Shown here: one piece after another, positions 44,250 through 52,076 of the stretch
Layout of the letters: each line of letters starts with the position of its first letter
Position numbering within the stretch: the first letter of the stretch is position 1
Assembly: GCA_963809545.1 (NCBI GenBank)
Contig: CAWEKD010000009.1
Span: 1-64,000 of the forward strand
Origin: Natronosporangium sp035305625
GTDB taxonomy: Bacteria; Actinomycetota; Actinomycetes; Mycobacteriales; Micromonosporaceae
Direction of reading: 5' to 3'
DNA length: 64,000 nt
Program-made: the position numbers and the translations under genes
The notes under the pieces: generated by a model
The model's database searches: none
Told to the model about the DNA's origin: nothing
Seen by the model: only the letters and a program-made list of their open reading frames with translations

Positions 44250-44298
44250 CGCCACCGGCGCCCTCACCTCGAGTGACCGGCGGGCGCGGGTAGCTACG

Positions 44299-45543
44299 TC
44301 ACCCGCCGGTGACGTACGCCCGGGTCGGAGGGCTCGGCAAGGGCGACGGCAGCCGCAGCGGCCCCGCCCCCGGGGTGACCGCCCCCAGGATCCGGGGCCC
44401 GGTCGCGCCGGTGCAGCTCGGCACGGTGCCCGGCAGCCCGTGCCAGGTCAGCCACCCCAGCACCGCGAACGCGTACGCCTCCTTGGCGTCGACCGGCAAC
44501 CCCAGCGCGTCGGTGGTGGACAGTTCCGCGCCCACCTCCGCCAGGCGGCGGCGCAGCGCCGCCATCAGCCCGGTGTTGTGCACCCCACCGCCGGAGGCGA
44601 ACACCCGCCGGACCCGGTAGCGGGCGGCGTCGGCGGCCACTGCGGCGGCGGTGAACTCGGCCAAGGTGGCCAACTGGTCGGCCAGCTCCGGCACCGGGGC
44701 GCGAGCCAGGGCCGCGGCCAGGTAGCCGGCGTGGTAGCGCTCCTTGCCGGTGGATTTGGGGGGCGGCGCCGCCAGGTAGGGGTCGGCCAGCAGCACCTCC
44801 AGCAGCGCCGGATCGACCCGCCCGGCGGCGGTACGGCGACCGTCGAGATCGCACGGCTCCCCGGTGGCCTGGCGGACCGCCACGTCCAGCAGCGCGTTGG
44901 CGGGGCCACAGTCGAACGCCAGCGTCGGCTGCCCCGGCGCCACCACGGTCAGGTTGGCGATCCCGCCCAGGTTCAGCGCCGCCACCGGGGCATCGGCCAC
45001 CCCGGCCAGCAGCAGCTCGTCCAGGACGCTGACCAGGGGGGCGCCCTGGCCCCCCGCGGCCACGTCCCGGACCCGGAAGTCCGCCACCACCGGTAACCCG
45101 GTACGTTCCGCGATCCACGTCGGCTGTCCCACCTGGAGGGTGCCGTGCACACGGCCGGTGCGGTCCACGTCGTGGTAGATGGTCTGGCCGTGACTGGCGA
45201 TCAGATCCACCGGACCGAGCTGGTCGATCGCGGCCACGGCCGCGTCCGCCAGCCCTCGCCCGAGGTCGTGGTCGAGCCGGCACAGCTCCGCCGGGGCGGT
45301 GAGGTCACCGGCGATCGCGGCCACGATCCGGGAGCGGAGCGGCTCCGGCCAGGGGCGGCTCCACTCCCCCAGCCGGCGGAGTCGCAGCTGCCCGTCGACC
45401 AGCCGCAGCTCCGCGGCGGCCGCGTCCACCCCGTCGGCGGAGGTGCCGGACATCAACCCCAACACCCGCACCGGTGGACCGTCCGGAGCCGTTGCCGCCG
45501 GCGGCGGCTCCGGGGTGGCGCGCGCCTGCCCCGGGTCGGTCAC
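44299..45543 (-). CDS. anmK: anhydro-N-acetylmuramic acid kinase
   Basis: 414 aa. Opens and phosphorylates 1,6-anhydroMurNAc to MurNAc-6-phosphate in cell-wall recycling. N-terminal ATP-grasp of the ASKHA fold: VLGLMSGTSADGVDAAAAEL, then LIASHGQTIYHDV, WIAERTGLPVVADFRVRDVA, LDELLLAG, AALNLGGIANLTVV and ASGGGVHNTGLMAALRR. All are AnmK hallmarks. The GTG start overlaps the murQ stop as GTGA, so AnmK and MurQ are coupled: the product of this enzyme is the substrate of the next. Confidence 0.93.
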   Translation of the reverse strand: MTDPGQARATPEPPPAATAPDGPPVRVLGLMSGTSADGVDAAAAELRLVDGQLRLRRLGEWSRPWPEPLRSRIVAAIAGDLTAPAELCRLDHDLGRGLADAAVAAIDQLGPVDLIASHGQTIYHDVDRTGRVHGTLQVGQPTWIAERTGLPVVADFRVRDVAAGGQGAPLVSVLDELLLAGVADAPVAALNLGGIANLTVVAPGQPTLAFDCGPANALLDVAVRQATGEPCDLDGRRTAAGRVDPALLEVLLADPYLAAPPPKSTGKERYHAGYLAAALARAPVPELADQLATLAEFTAAAVAADAARYRVRRVFASGGGVHNTGLMAALRRRLAEVGAELSTTDALGLPVDAKEAYAFAVLGWLTWHGLPGTVPSCTGATGPRILGAVTPGAGPLRLPSPLPSPPTRAYVTGG

Positions 45544-46457
45544 TCCAGCGCCGCCCGGACGTATCCGTTGGCGGCGGCCAGCCGGGCCCGGGCGTCCTTG
45601 GCGTTCACCCCGGCCTTGAGCATCACGATCGCCACCTTGGCGTCCCCACCCGCCGTGGTCAGCGCCGCGGCCGCCTCCTCCAGCGGCACCCCACACGCCT
45701 CGGCCACGATCCGCTGGGTGCGGTACCGCAGCTTGGAGTTGCCGGCCACGACGTTGACCATCAGGTCGCCGTAGGTGTGGCCGAGCTTGACCATCAGCAG
45801 GGTGGAGAACATGTTCAGCACCAGCTTCTGCGCGGTGCCGGCCTTCAACCGGGTCGAGCCGGAGATCACCTCCGGGCCGGTGAGCAGCTCCACCGCCAGG
45901 TCGGCTTCCCGGGCCAGCGGCGAGTCGGGGTTGTTGACCACCGCGATGGTCAGGGCGCCGGCCGCCCGGGCGGCGGCCACCGCGCCCCGCACGTACGGGG
46001 TGCGGCCGGAGGCGCTGATCGCCACCACCACGTCGTCCGGGCCTACGTCGACCGCGGTCAGGTCGGCCACCCCGGCGTCCCGGTTGTCCTCCCCGGCCTC
46101 CAGCGCTTTGGGCATGGCCTCCCGCCCCCCGGCCATGATCCCCAGCACCTGGCCTTCGTCCACCCCGAAGGTGGGGCGGCATTCGGCGGCGTCCAGCACC
46201 GCCAGCCGGCCGGGGGTACCGGCCCCGACCTCGATCAGCCGCCCGCCGCGGCGCATCCGCGGGGCGGCCGCGTCGATCGCGGCCACCAGTTGCTCCTGCG
46301 CGGCCTCCACCGCCGCTACCGCCTGCCGATCCTGGGCGCACATCAACGCCACCTGTTCCGCAGTGGAACGCAGGTCCAGGTCGGCCGCCTCCGGTAACCG
46401 CCCCTCCGTGGTCAGCCTGGTCAACGTCTCGTCGGTCGGTCCGCCTGCCAGGGTCAT
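45540..46457 (-). CDS. murQ: N-acetylmuramic acid 6-phosphate etherase
   Basis: 305 aa SIS-domain lyase that cleaves MurNAc-6-P to GlcNAc-6-P and D-lactate. Seen: LIEVGAGTPGRLAVLDAAEC, FGVDEGQVLGIMAGG, KALEAGEDN, VVVAISASGRTPYVRGAVAA and GPEVISGSTRLKAGTAQKL. The Glu in the AGGREAM/AGEDN region matches known catalytic acids. ATG 46457, 25 bp after the stop of a sugar ABC permease, so transport and breakdown are one operon. Confidence 0.95.
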   Translation of the reverse strand: MTLAGGPTDETLTRLTTEGRLPEAADLDLRSTAEQVALMCAQDRQAVAAVEAAQEQLVAAIDAAAPRMRRGGRLIEVGAGTPGRLAVLDAAECRPTFGVDEGQVLGIMAGGREAMPKALEAGEDNRDAGVADLTAVDVGPDDVVVAISASGRTPYVRGAVAAARAAGALTIAVVNNPDSPLAREADLAVELLTGPEVISGSTRLKAGTAQKLVLNMFSTLLMVKLGHTYGDLMVNVVAGNSKLRYRTQRIVAEACGVPLEEAAAALTTAGGDAKVAIVMLKAGVNAKDARARLAAANGYVRAALE

Positions 46458-46482
46458 CGGCGCATCCCCGTATTCTCCTCGG

Positions 46483-47445
46483 TTATCCCTTGACCGCTCC
46501 GGCCACCAGGCCGGTGGTGAGTTTCTTATGGACGAACAGGAAGAAGATCACTACCGGTAGGGTGAACAGCACACTGGCCGCCATGATCGCCCCGTGGTCG
46601 ACGGCGTCCCGGCCGACGAACTGGGTCAGCCCCACCGGCAGCGTCCGCAGCTGGTCGCCGGAGATGAACGTGAGCGCGAACAGGAACTCGTTCCAGGCCG
46701 CGATCCAGGCGAAGATGGACACCGCCGCGATCCCCGGGCCGGCCAGCGGCATGATCACCCGCCACATGGCGCCGAACCGGCTGCATCCGTCGATCTGCGC
46801 GGCCTCCTCCAGTTCCGCCGGGATGGACTGGAAGAACCCCCGCAAGATCCAGATCATCAGCGGGGTGATGAACGCCAGGTAGGCGATGATCAAGCCCCAC
46901 AGGCTGCCCAGCAGCCCCAGGTTGCGCATCACCATGAAGAACGGGATCAGCAGCACCGCTACCGGGAACATCTGGGTGGCCAGCACCACCATCACCAGGA
47001 AGCGGCGCAGCGGCATCCGGAACCGCGCCAGCGCGTACCCGGCGAAGATGCTCACCAGCAGCCCCATCCCGACCGTGCCGGTGGCCACGATCAGGGAGTT
47101 CCGCAGGTACCGGGTGAACCCGGACTCCAACACCCGCTGGTAGCGGCCCCACTGGAACTCCGCCGGCCACCACACCGGTTCCGGCGTGATGATCTGGTAG
47201 TTGGGCTTCAGGGACGTGAGCACCATCCAGAACAGCGGGAACACGGAGAACAGCCCGACCACCACCGCGGCGACGTAGGTCAGCGTCCGGCTGACCAGCC
47301 GGCGGCGCCGGGCGGCCGCGGCGGCGCTGCTCCGGGTGCGGGTACCGGCTCGGGGGCCGCGGGGGCCACCGAGAGTTCCCGCCGCCGCCCGGGTGTCGCG
47401 CGGTTCCACGGAGGCGGAGCGAGGGCCTGGGACCTTGGTCGTCAT
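46483..47445 (-). CDS. sugar ABC transporter permease, MalG-type (CUT1)
   Basis: 320 aa inner-membrane permease. A charged N-terminal tail precedes TYVAAVVVGLFSVFPLFWMV; further helices include MVVLATQMFPVAVLLIPFF, and the EAA loop is ELEEAAQIDGCSRFGAMWRV, which docks the ATPase. The ATG overlaps the previous permease's TGA (ATGA, 47442-47445). Pairs with the MalF-type subunit; no ATPase gene is in the operon, so a shared MsiK-like ATPase encoded elsewhere must energise it, as usual for actinomycete CUT1 systems. Confidence 0.9.
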   Translation of the reverse strand: MTTKVPGPRSASVEPRDTRAAAGTLGGPRGPRAGTRTRSSAAAAARRRRLVSRTLTYVAAVVVGLFSVFPLFWMVLTSLKPNYQIITPEPVWWPAEFQWGRYQRVLESGFTRYLRNSLIVATGTVGMGLLVSIFAGYALARFRMPLRRFLVMVVLATQMFPVAVLLIPFFMVMRNLGLLGSLWGLIIAYLAFITPLMIWILRGFFQSIPAELEEAAQIDGCSRFGAMWRVIMPLAGPGIAAVSIFAWIAAWNEFLFALTFISGDQLRTLPVGLTQFVGRDAVDHGAIMAASVLFTLPVVIFFLFVHKKLTTGLVAGAVKG

Positions 47446-48425
47446 TGCCGCTCCTCCCGGGCCAGCCAAATGTAGACGATCGTGAACACCGCCATGATCA
47501 GGAACAGCACCATGGCCAGCGCGGAGCCGAGCCCGTACTGTCCCTGCGCGATCCCGTCCAGGTACACGCTCACCGCCAGCAGCTTGGTCTTACCGGCGGG
47601 GCCACCCTCGGTCAGCACAAACACCTGGTCAAAGATCTTGAAGTCCCAGATGGTGGAGATGACCACCAGCACCAGCAGCAGCGGTTTGAGCATCGGTAGC
47701 CGGATCCGCCATAGCTGCTGCCAGGCGTTGGCCCCGTCCACTTTGGCGGCGTCGATCACTTCCGACGGGATGGTCTGCAACCCGGCGAGCAGCGCGATCG
47801 CCACGAACGGGAAGGACTGCCAGACCACCACCAGCCCGATCACCAGGAACGCGGTCCCGCTCCGGTTGAACCAGGCGTAGCCGATCAGATCCACCCCGGG
47901 CAGCTGCGACAACGCCCAGTTGAAGATGCCGTACTGGTCGTGGAACAGCCACTTCCACACGTACGAGGCGGCCACGTGCGGGATCGCCCACGGCAGCAGC
48001 ACCAGCACCGCCAGGATCCCACGGCCCCGGAACTTCTGGTTGAGCAACAGCGCTACCGCCAGCCCCACCAGCATGGTGCCGGCGACGCAGGCCAGTCCGA
48101 ACCCGACCGTGATCAGCGCGATTCGGCGCAGTCGGGGATTCCGCAGAATCTCCAGGTAGTTGTCCAGGCCGATGAATTCCATCTTGCCCTGGACGAGCGC
48201 CGGCAGCCCCTGCGCGTCGGTCAAGGACAACCACGCCGTACGTAACACCGGGTAGCCGATCAGCCCGATGATCACGATTACCGCCGGCGCGATCAGCAGC
48301 ACCGGCAACAGCTTGTCGTCGAAGAACCGGGCGAACGACCAAGGCCGGCGGCGAGGGGTGGCCGCCGGGCCGGCGGCGGGGATGGTCTCCCCCCGCCGCC
48401 GGTCCGGCGCTTCGGTCGTGCTCAA
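47442..48425 (-). CDS. sugar ABC transporter permease, MalF-type (CUT1)
   Basis: 327 aa. First helix LLPVLLIAPAVIVIIGLIG, then YPVLRTAWLSLTDAQG, LVGLAVALLLNQKFRGRGIL and an EAA loop PSEVIDAAKVDGANAWQQL. These are the usual signatures. The start codon is TTG (48423-48425). It lies 14 bp after the solute-binding protein gene and before the MalG-type partner, forming the core of an amino-sugar importer. Confidence 0.9.
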   Translation of the reverse strand: MSTTEAPDRRRGETIPAAGPAATPRRRPWSFARFFDDKLLPVLLIAPAVIVIIGLIGYPVLRTAWLSLTDAQGLPALVQGKMEFIGLDNYLEILRNPRLRRIALITVGFGLACVAGTMLVGLAVALLLNQKFRGRGILAVLVLLPWAIPHVAASYVWKWLFHDQYGIFNWALSQLPGVDLIGYAWFNRSGTAFLVIGLVVVWQSFPFVAIALLAGLQTIPSEVIDAAKVDGANAWQQLWRIRLPMLKPLLLVLVVISTIWDFKIFDQVFVLTEGGPAGKTKLLAVSVYLDGIAQGQYGLGSALAMVLFLIMAVFTIVYIWLAREERQ

Positions 48426-48439
48426 GCCGCCACCGCCAC

Positions 48440-49705
48440 CTAGGAGATGGCGCCCTGCAGGGCGGCGTCGATGTTGGCCGCGGCCTCCTCGACGGTGACC
48501 TCGCCGAGCATCAGCCGCTGGAACTCCTCCGGAATCGCCCGGCTACCTTCCACCTGGCCCCACCAGCCCGCCACCGGGTAGGCCCGGGAGTGCGAGATGA
48601 ACTGCTCCCCGAACACGCCGAACAGCGGGTCGTCCCCGACCGTGGCCTCCACGCCCGCGACCGTACCGGGCAGGAACCCGATCTGGTCCGCGAACGCGGT
48701 GGCCTGCTCCGGAGCGATCAGGAACTGGACGAACTCGTGCGCCAGCTCCTTGGCCTTCGACTCTTCGAACACCACCAGGTGGCTACCGCCGGCGAACACG
48801 TCCCGGCTGCCGGACGGGCCGGCCGGCATCAGCGCGGTGCCGACCTTGCCCTCCAGGTCGGGGTTGCTGTCCAGGATCACCCGCAGGTCCCAGCCACCAC
48901 CGATCATCATCGCGGACTGGCCGTTGGCGAACGCCTCCCGCACGTTGACGGAGTTCCAGTTGACCGCCCCTTCCGGCGTCCAGCCCCGCTCCCACAGCTC
49001 GAGGAAGAACTCCAGCGCCGCGTGCCCCTCCGGGGTGTCGAAGCCGGGCTGCCAGCCGTCCGCGGTCTGGGTGGCGATGTCCCCGCCCGCGCCCCAGATC
49101 AGCGGCTGGAACATGTGCTGGTACGAGCCGGCCACGTGGATCGGGTCGATCCCGTCCACCTTCTCGGCGATGGTGTCACCCACCTCCAGCAGCTCGTCCC
49201 AGGTCTGCGGCACCTCCACCCCGGCCTCTTCGAAGATGTCGGTGCGGTAGATCAGGGCCCGGGCCCCGGCGTACCACGGGTAGCCGTAGGCGGTGCCGTC
49301 CACCACGCTGGAGGAGACCAGACCCTCCACATAGCCCGCGTCCGCCGGCACCTCCACCGGGGCGAAGGCGCCCACCTCGGCGAACTCGGCGGTCATGGTG
49401 TTCCCCATTTCCGACACGTCCGGCACCTGGCCGCCGGTGATCGCGGTGGTGAGCTGCCGGTGCGCCTCCGCCCAGGGGATGTACTCGATGTTGACGGTCA
49501 CCCCCTCGTGCAGTTCTTCGAACTTCTCCGCGAACCCGTCCAGGGTCTTCTGCACCTCCGGGTTACCCGGCTCCATGATCCAGACGGTCAGTTCCTGGGG
49601 ACCGGAACCGCCGCCGCCACCGTTGTCGCTGCTACATCCGGCCAGGATGAGCGACAGCGCCGCCGCGCCGCTCATCCAGGCCAGCGCCCTGCGTCGAATC
49701 TTCAC
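48440..49705 (-). CDS. sugar ABC transporter solute-binding lipoprotein (CUT1)
   Basis: 421 aa. The N-terminus RRRALAWMSGAAALSLILAG leads to the lipobox LILAGC followed by SSDNGGGG, so it is a lipoprotein. Mature protein: LTVWIMEPGNPEVQKTLDGF, VNIEYIPWAEAHRQLTTAI, GGQVPDVSEMGNTM, YPWYAGARALIYRTDIFEEA and FANGQSAMMIGGGWDLRVI, typical of cluster B sugar-binding proteins. GTG start 49705 with GGAGGG upstream; it overlaps the 3' end of the kinase gene by 74 bp. Likely ligand is an amino sugar or muropeptide sugar given murQ, anmK and the DasR-like regulator; this is inference. Confidence 0.88.
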   Translation of the reverse strand: MKIRRRALAWMSGAAALSLILAGCSSDNGGGGGSGPQELTVWIMEPGNPEVQKTLDGFAEKFEELHEGVTVNIEYIPWAEAHRQLTTAITGGQVPDVSEMGNTMTAEFAEVGAFAPVEVPADAGYVEGLVSSSVVDGTAYGYPWYAGARALIYRTDIFEEAGVEVPQTWDELLEVGDTIAEKVDGIDPIHVAGSYQHMFQPLIWGAGGDIATQTADGWQPGFDTPEGHAALEFFLELWERGWTPEGAVNWNSVNVREAFANGQSAMMIGGGWDLRVILDSNPDLEGKVGTALMPAGPSGSRDVFAGGSHLVVFEESKAKELAHEFVQFLIAPEQATAFADQIGFLPGTVAGVEATVGDDPLFGVFGEQFISHSRAYPVAGWWGQVEGSRAIPEEFQRLMLGEVTVEEAAANIDAALQGAIS

Positions 49706-50651
49706 CCGTGTTCCCTCCTTGCGTATAAACCAGAGTTCGGTAGGCGCTGGCGCCAAGGCGAGCCAGCGTGGCCGCCCCCACCAGCGCGTTGGTCTCTCCC
49801 GTACGCACCCGCACCGGCGGTACGTGGTCGGCCAACCGGGCCCGTAGCGGTGCGACCAGCAGATCCTCCACCTCAGACAGTGCCCCGGTGACGGTGACCG
49901 TCGGCCGCAGATGGTCCGGCAGCGCCGCCACCGCCGTGTGCACCGTGCTGGCGAGCTGCGCGACCGCCTGCCGCCAGATCCCGGTGGCCGCGGGGTCACC
50001 GGCCCGGGCCGCGGCGGCCACCGCCGGGGCGAACGACGCCACCCGGGCCGGGGCGGGGTCGGCGTACAGCGCGGCCAGCGCCTGCCGTACTCCGGCCCCG
50101 GGAGCGAACTGGGCCACCGCCGCCTCCGCCAGGGTCGCCGAGCCACCGGGGCGGCCGTCGACATGCCGCAACGCCGCCGCCAACCCGGCCCGGCCGATCG
50201 AGAACCCGCTGCCGTCGTCGCCGACCAGCCAGCCGCCGCCGTCGACCAGGGCGTGCCGTCCGTCCGGGGCCACCGCCAGCGCCACCGCGCCGGTGCCGAC
50301 CGCCAGCACCACCCCGGCCTCCCCCGCGAACGCGCCCGCGTGGGCGGCGACCACGTCGCTGGTGACCATCACCCGGGCCGGGGCCAGATCGGCCAGCAGG
50401 TCGGCCAGCCGGGCGGCGGCCTCCGGCCGGGTCAGCCCACCGGCCGCGGCCACGACCAGCGCCTCCGGCGGGGCGACCGGGGGCAGCGCGGCGATCGCGG
50501 CGCGGATCCGCTCCGCCAGCCGGGCCGCCCCGTCCGGGTCGGCCAGACTCACTCCGCTGTCCCGCACCACCGGTCCGGCCACCGGCCGGTCCTGCCCCAT
50601 CACCGCCACCCGGCAGTGGGTCCGACCCGCGTCGACCGCCAGGACCGTCAC
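49632..50651 (-). CDS. N-acetylglucosamine kinase-like ATPase (BadF/BadG family)
   Basis: 339 aa. ASKHA-fold kinase: LAVDAGRTHCRVAVMGQDRP (phosphate-1), VVLAVGTGAVALAVAPDGR (phosphate-2) and GWLVGDDGSGFSIGRAGLAA, VTVTGALSEVEDLLVAPLRA. This is the GlcNAc/glucosamine kinase branch. It would phosphorylate free GlcNAc or a related sugar after uptake. GTG 50651 overlaps the regulator stop by 4 bases. The final ~30 residues (YTQGGNTGEDSTQGAG onward) cover the lipoprotein start region and look non-conserved, so a frame slip may hide an earlier stop. Confidence 0.8.
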   Translation of the reverse strand: MTVLAVDAGRTHCRVAVMGQDRPVAGPVVRDSGVSLADPDGAARLAERIRAAIAALPPVAPPEALVVAAAGGLTRPEAAARLADLLADLAPARVMVTSDVVAAHAGAFAGEAGVVLAVGTGAVALAVAPDGRHALVDGGGWLVGDDGSGFSIGRAGLAAALRHVDGRPGGSATLAEAAVAQFAPGAGVRQALAALYADPAPARVASFAPAVAAAARAGDPAATGIWRQAVAQLASTVHTAVAALPDHLRPTVTVTGALSEVEDLLVAPLRARLADHVPPVRVRTGETNALVGAATLARLGASAYRTLVYTQGGNTGEDSTQGAGLDERRGGAVAHPGRM

Positions 50652-51388
50652 CGGGAACCACCCGCTGGTGAGGCTGGCCGCCCGGCGGCGGGCTGCAGGT
50701 CGAGCGTGAACTTGTACCGGTCGCCCCGGTAGACCGAGCGGACGAACTCCACCACCCGCCCGTCGGTGGCCCGGGAGATCCGCTCGAACAGGAACGCCGG
50801 CGAGTGCAGCGGCACCTCCAGGATTCGCGACTCGGCTTCGTCGGTGACGGTGGCCTCGATGGTCTGCCGCCCCCGGGCCAGCACCACCCCGTACCGGGTG
50901 GCCAGGAGTTCATAGAAGGACTGGTTGTCCAGCAGCTCCCCGGTCAGGTCCGGCACCACCGACTGCGGCACGTGCAGGGTCTCCAGCGCCATCGGCGCGC
51001 CGTCGGCCAGCCGCAGCCGGGCCACCCGGGTGACCTTCTCGCCCGGGGAGATCTCCAACCGACGACCCAGCTGCGCTCCGGCCAGCACCTCGTCCACCGC
51101 CAAGGTGCGGCTCGAAGGCACCGCCCCCCGCTGTCGCATGTCCTCCGAGAACGAGGTCACCGCCAACCCCTGCGCGATCTTCGGGGCGGCCACGAACGTA
51201 CCGGCGCCGTGCCGGCGCTCCAGCCGCCCCTCCCGGACCAGTTCCTCGATGGCCCGCCGCAGGGTCATCCGGGAGACCCCGAACCGGGGCGCCAGTACTC
51301 GCTCCGGAGGCAGCGCGTCCCCGACCTCCAGCTCATCCAGCAGGTCGAGGATCTGGTCCCGGATCGAGTGGTACTTGGCGTTACGCAC
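50648..51388 (-). CDS. GntR/HutC-family regulator, DasR-like
   Basis: 246 aa. N-terminal winged helix: KYHSIRDQILDLLDELEVGD, LPPERVLAPRFGVSRMTLRR, GRLERRHGAGTFVAAPK. The C-terminal UTRA effector domain begins SSRTLAVDEVLAGAQLGRRL and includes FLFERISRATDGRVVEFVRS. DasR proteins bind GlcN-6-P or GlcNAc-6-P and leave dre sites. Two dre-like sites lie 41-149 bp upstream of its GTG start (51388). First gene of the seven-gene amino-sugar operon, so it probably represses the whole set. Confidence 0.88.
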   Translation of the reverse strand: MRNAKYHSIRDQILDLLDELEVGDALPPERVLAPRFGVSRMTLRRAIEELVREGRLERRHGAGTFVAAPKIAQGLAVTSFSEDMRQRGAVPSSRTLAVDEVLAGAQLGRRLEISPGEKVTRVARLRLADGAPMALETLHVPQSVVPDLTGELLDNQSFYELLATRYGVVLARGRQTIEATVTDEAESRILEVPLHSPAFLFERISRATDGRVVEFVRSVYRGDRYKFTLDLQPAAGRPASPAGGSR

Positions 51389-51426
51389 CGCGCCTCCTGT
51401 GCTGCCCGCACCCCCCCTGCGGGGCT

Positions 51427-51441
51427 AGTGGTCTAGACAAT
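51427..51441. promoter_or_regulatory. dre-like operator 1
   Basis: AGTGGTCTAGACAAT. Core TGGTCTAGACAA differs in one base from the DasR palindrome TGGTCTAGACCA. It lies 39 bp upstream of the regulator's start codon, the usual place for autorepression and operon control. Confidence 0.8.
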
Positions 51442-51523
51442 ACCGATGAGTTTGGGGAAGAAAGTCGTTAGTGGTGCCCCTGTTACCAAACCGCAACCGA
51501 GAAAACGGGCAAAAAGCCTGGCT

Positions 51524-51537
51524 TTGGTCTAGTCCAA
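51524..51537. promoter_or_regulatory. dre-like operator 2
   Basis: TTGGTCTAGTCCAA, a 14-bp site matching the DasR consensus in both half-sites (TGGTCTAGTCCA). It is 97 bp from site 1 and 54 bp before the divergent DenV-like gene, so one repressor could loop between the two sites or also affect the divergent gene. Confidence 0.8.
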
Positions 51538-51590
51538 TGATCTCCCCCGCCCGCGGGGCGATCGGCCGGGGAACGGGGTAGCAGCAGCGG

Positions 51591-52049
51591 GTGCAGACGT
51601 TCTTGCCCTACCCCGACTTCGCCGCCACCGCCGCGGTGCTGGACCCGCGCCGGCTCGGTAAGCAGCGGGTGGAGACCCTACAGGTGCTCCGGGCGCTGAC
51701 CGTACCCGGGTACGGCTGGCGGCACCACCCGATCCGCCGGATGTGGGCCGGCTACCTCGAGGCGCTGGTCTGCTACGGGCTGGCGATGTGTCAGCGGTGG
51801 GTCGCGCAGGGGCACGCGGACACGGTCGCCGCCACCCTCACCCGGGAGCTGGGCTACGTGGCGCGCGACCAGGTCAGCCTCGCCGCCGCCGGGGAGCTGC
51901 CGCCCTGGCTGGGGCAGGAGGAGTTCCATCGCAGTCACCGCTCCGCGCTGCTGCGTAAATACCCAGAGTGGTATCGACCCCGGTTCGACGACGTACCCGA
52001 CAATCTGCCCTACGTCTGGCCGGTCTCCGACCGGTGGCCGACGCCCTGA
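51591..52049 (+). CDS. MSMEG_6728-family protein (pyrimidine-dimer glycosylase-like)
   Basis: 152 aa from GTG 51591. MQTFLPYPDFAATAAVLDPR, then RLGKQRVETLQVLRAL, WRHHPIRRMWAGYLEALVCY and HRSHRSALLRKYPEWYRPRF. These blocks match the MSMEG_6728 family, related to T4 endonuclease V (DenV), which cuts at UV dimers. Catalysis is assumed from homology only; the N-terminal Thr used by T4 DenV is at position 3 here. It is 27 bp from hrpA and likely co-transcribed. Confidence 0.8.
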   Translation: MQTFLPYPDFAATAAVLDPRRLGKQRVETLQVLRALTVPGYGWRHHPIRRMWAGYLEALVCYGLAMCQRWVAQGHADTVAATLTRELGYVARDQVSLAAAGELPPWLGQEEFHRSHRSALLRKYPEWYRPRFDDVPDNLPYVWPVSDRWPTP

Positions 52050-52076
52050 CCGGCCCCGGCCTATCCTGGGCGGGTC

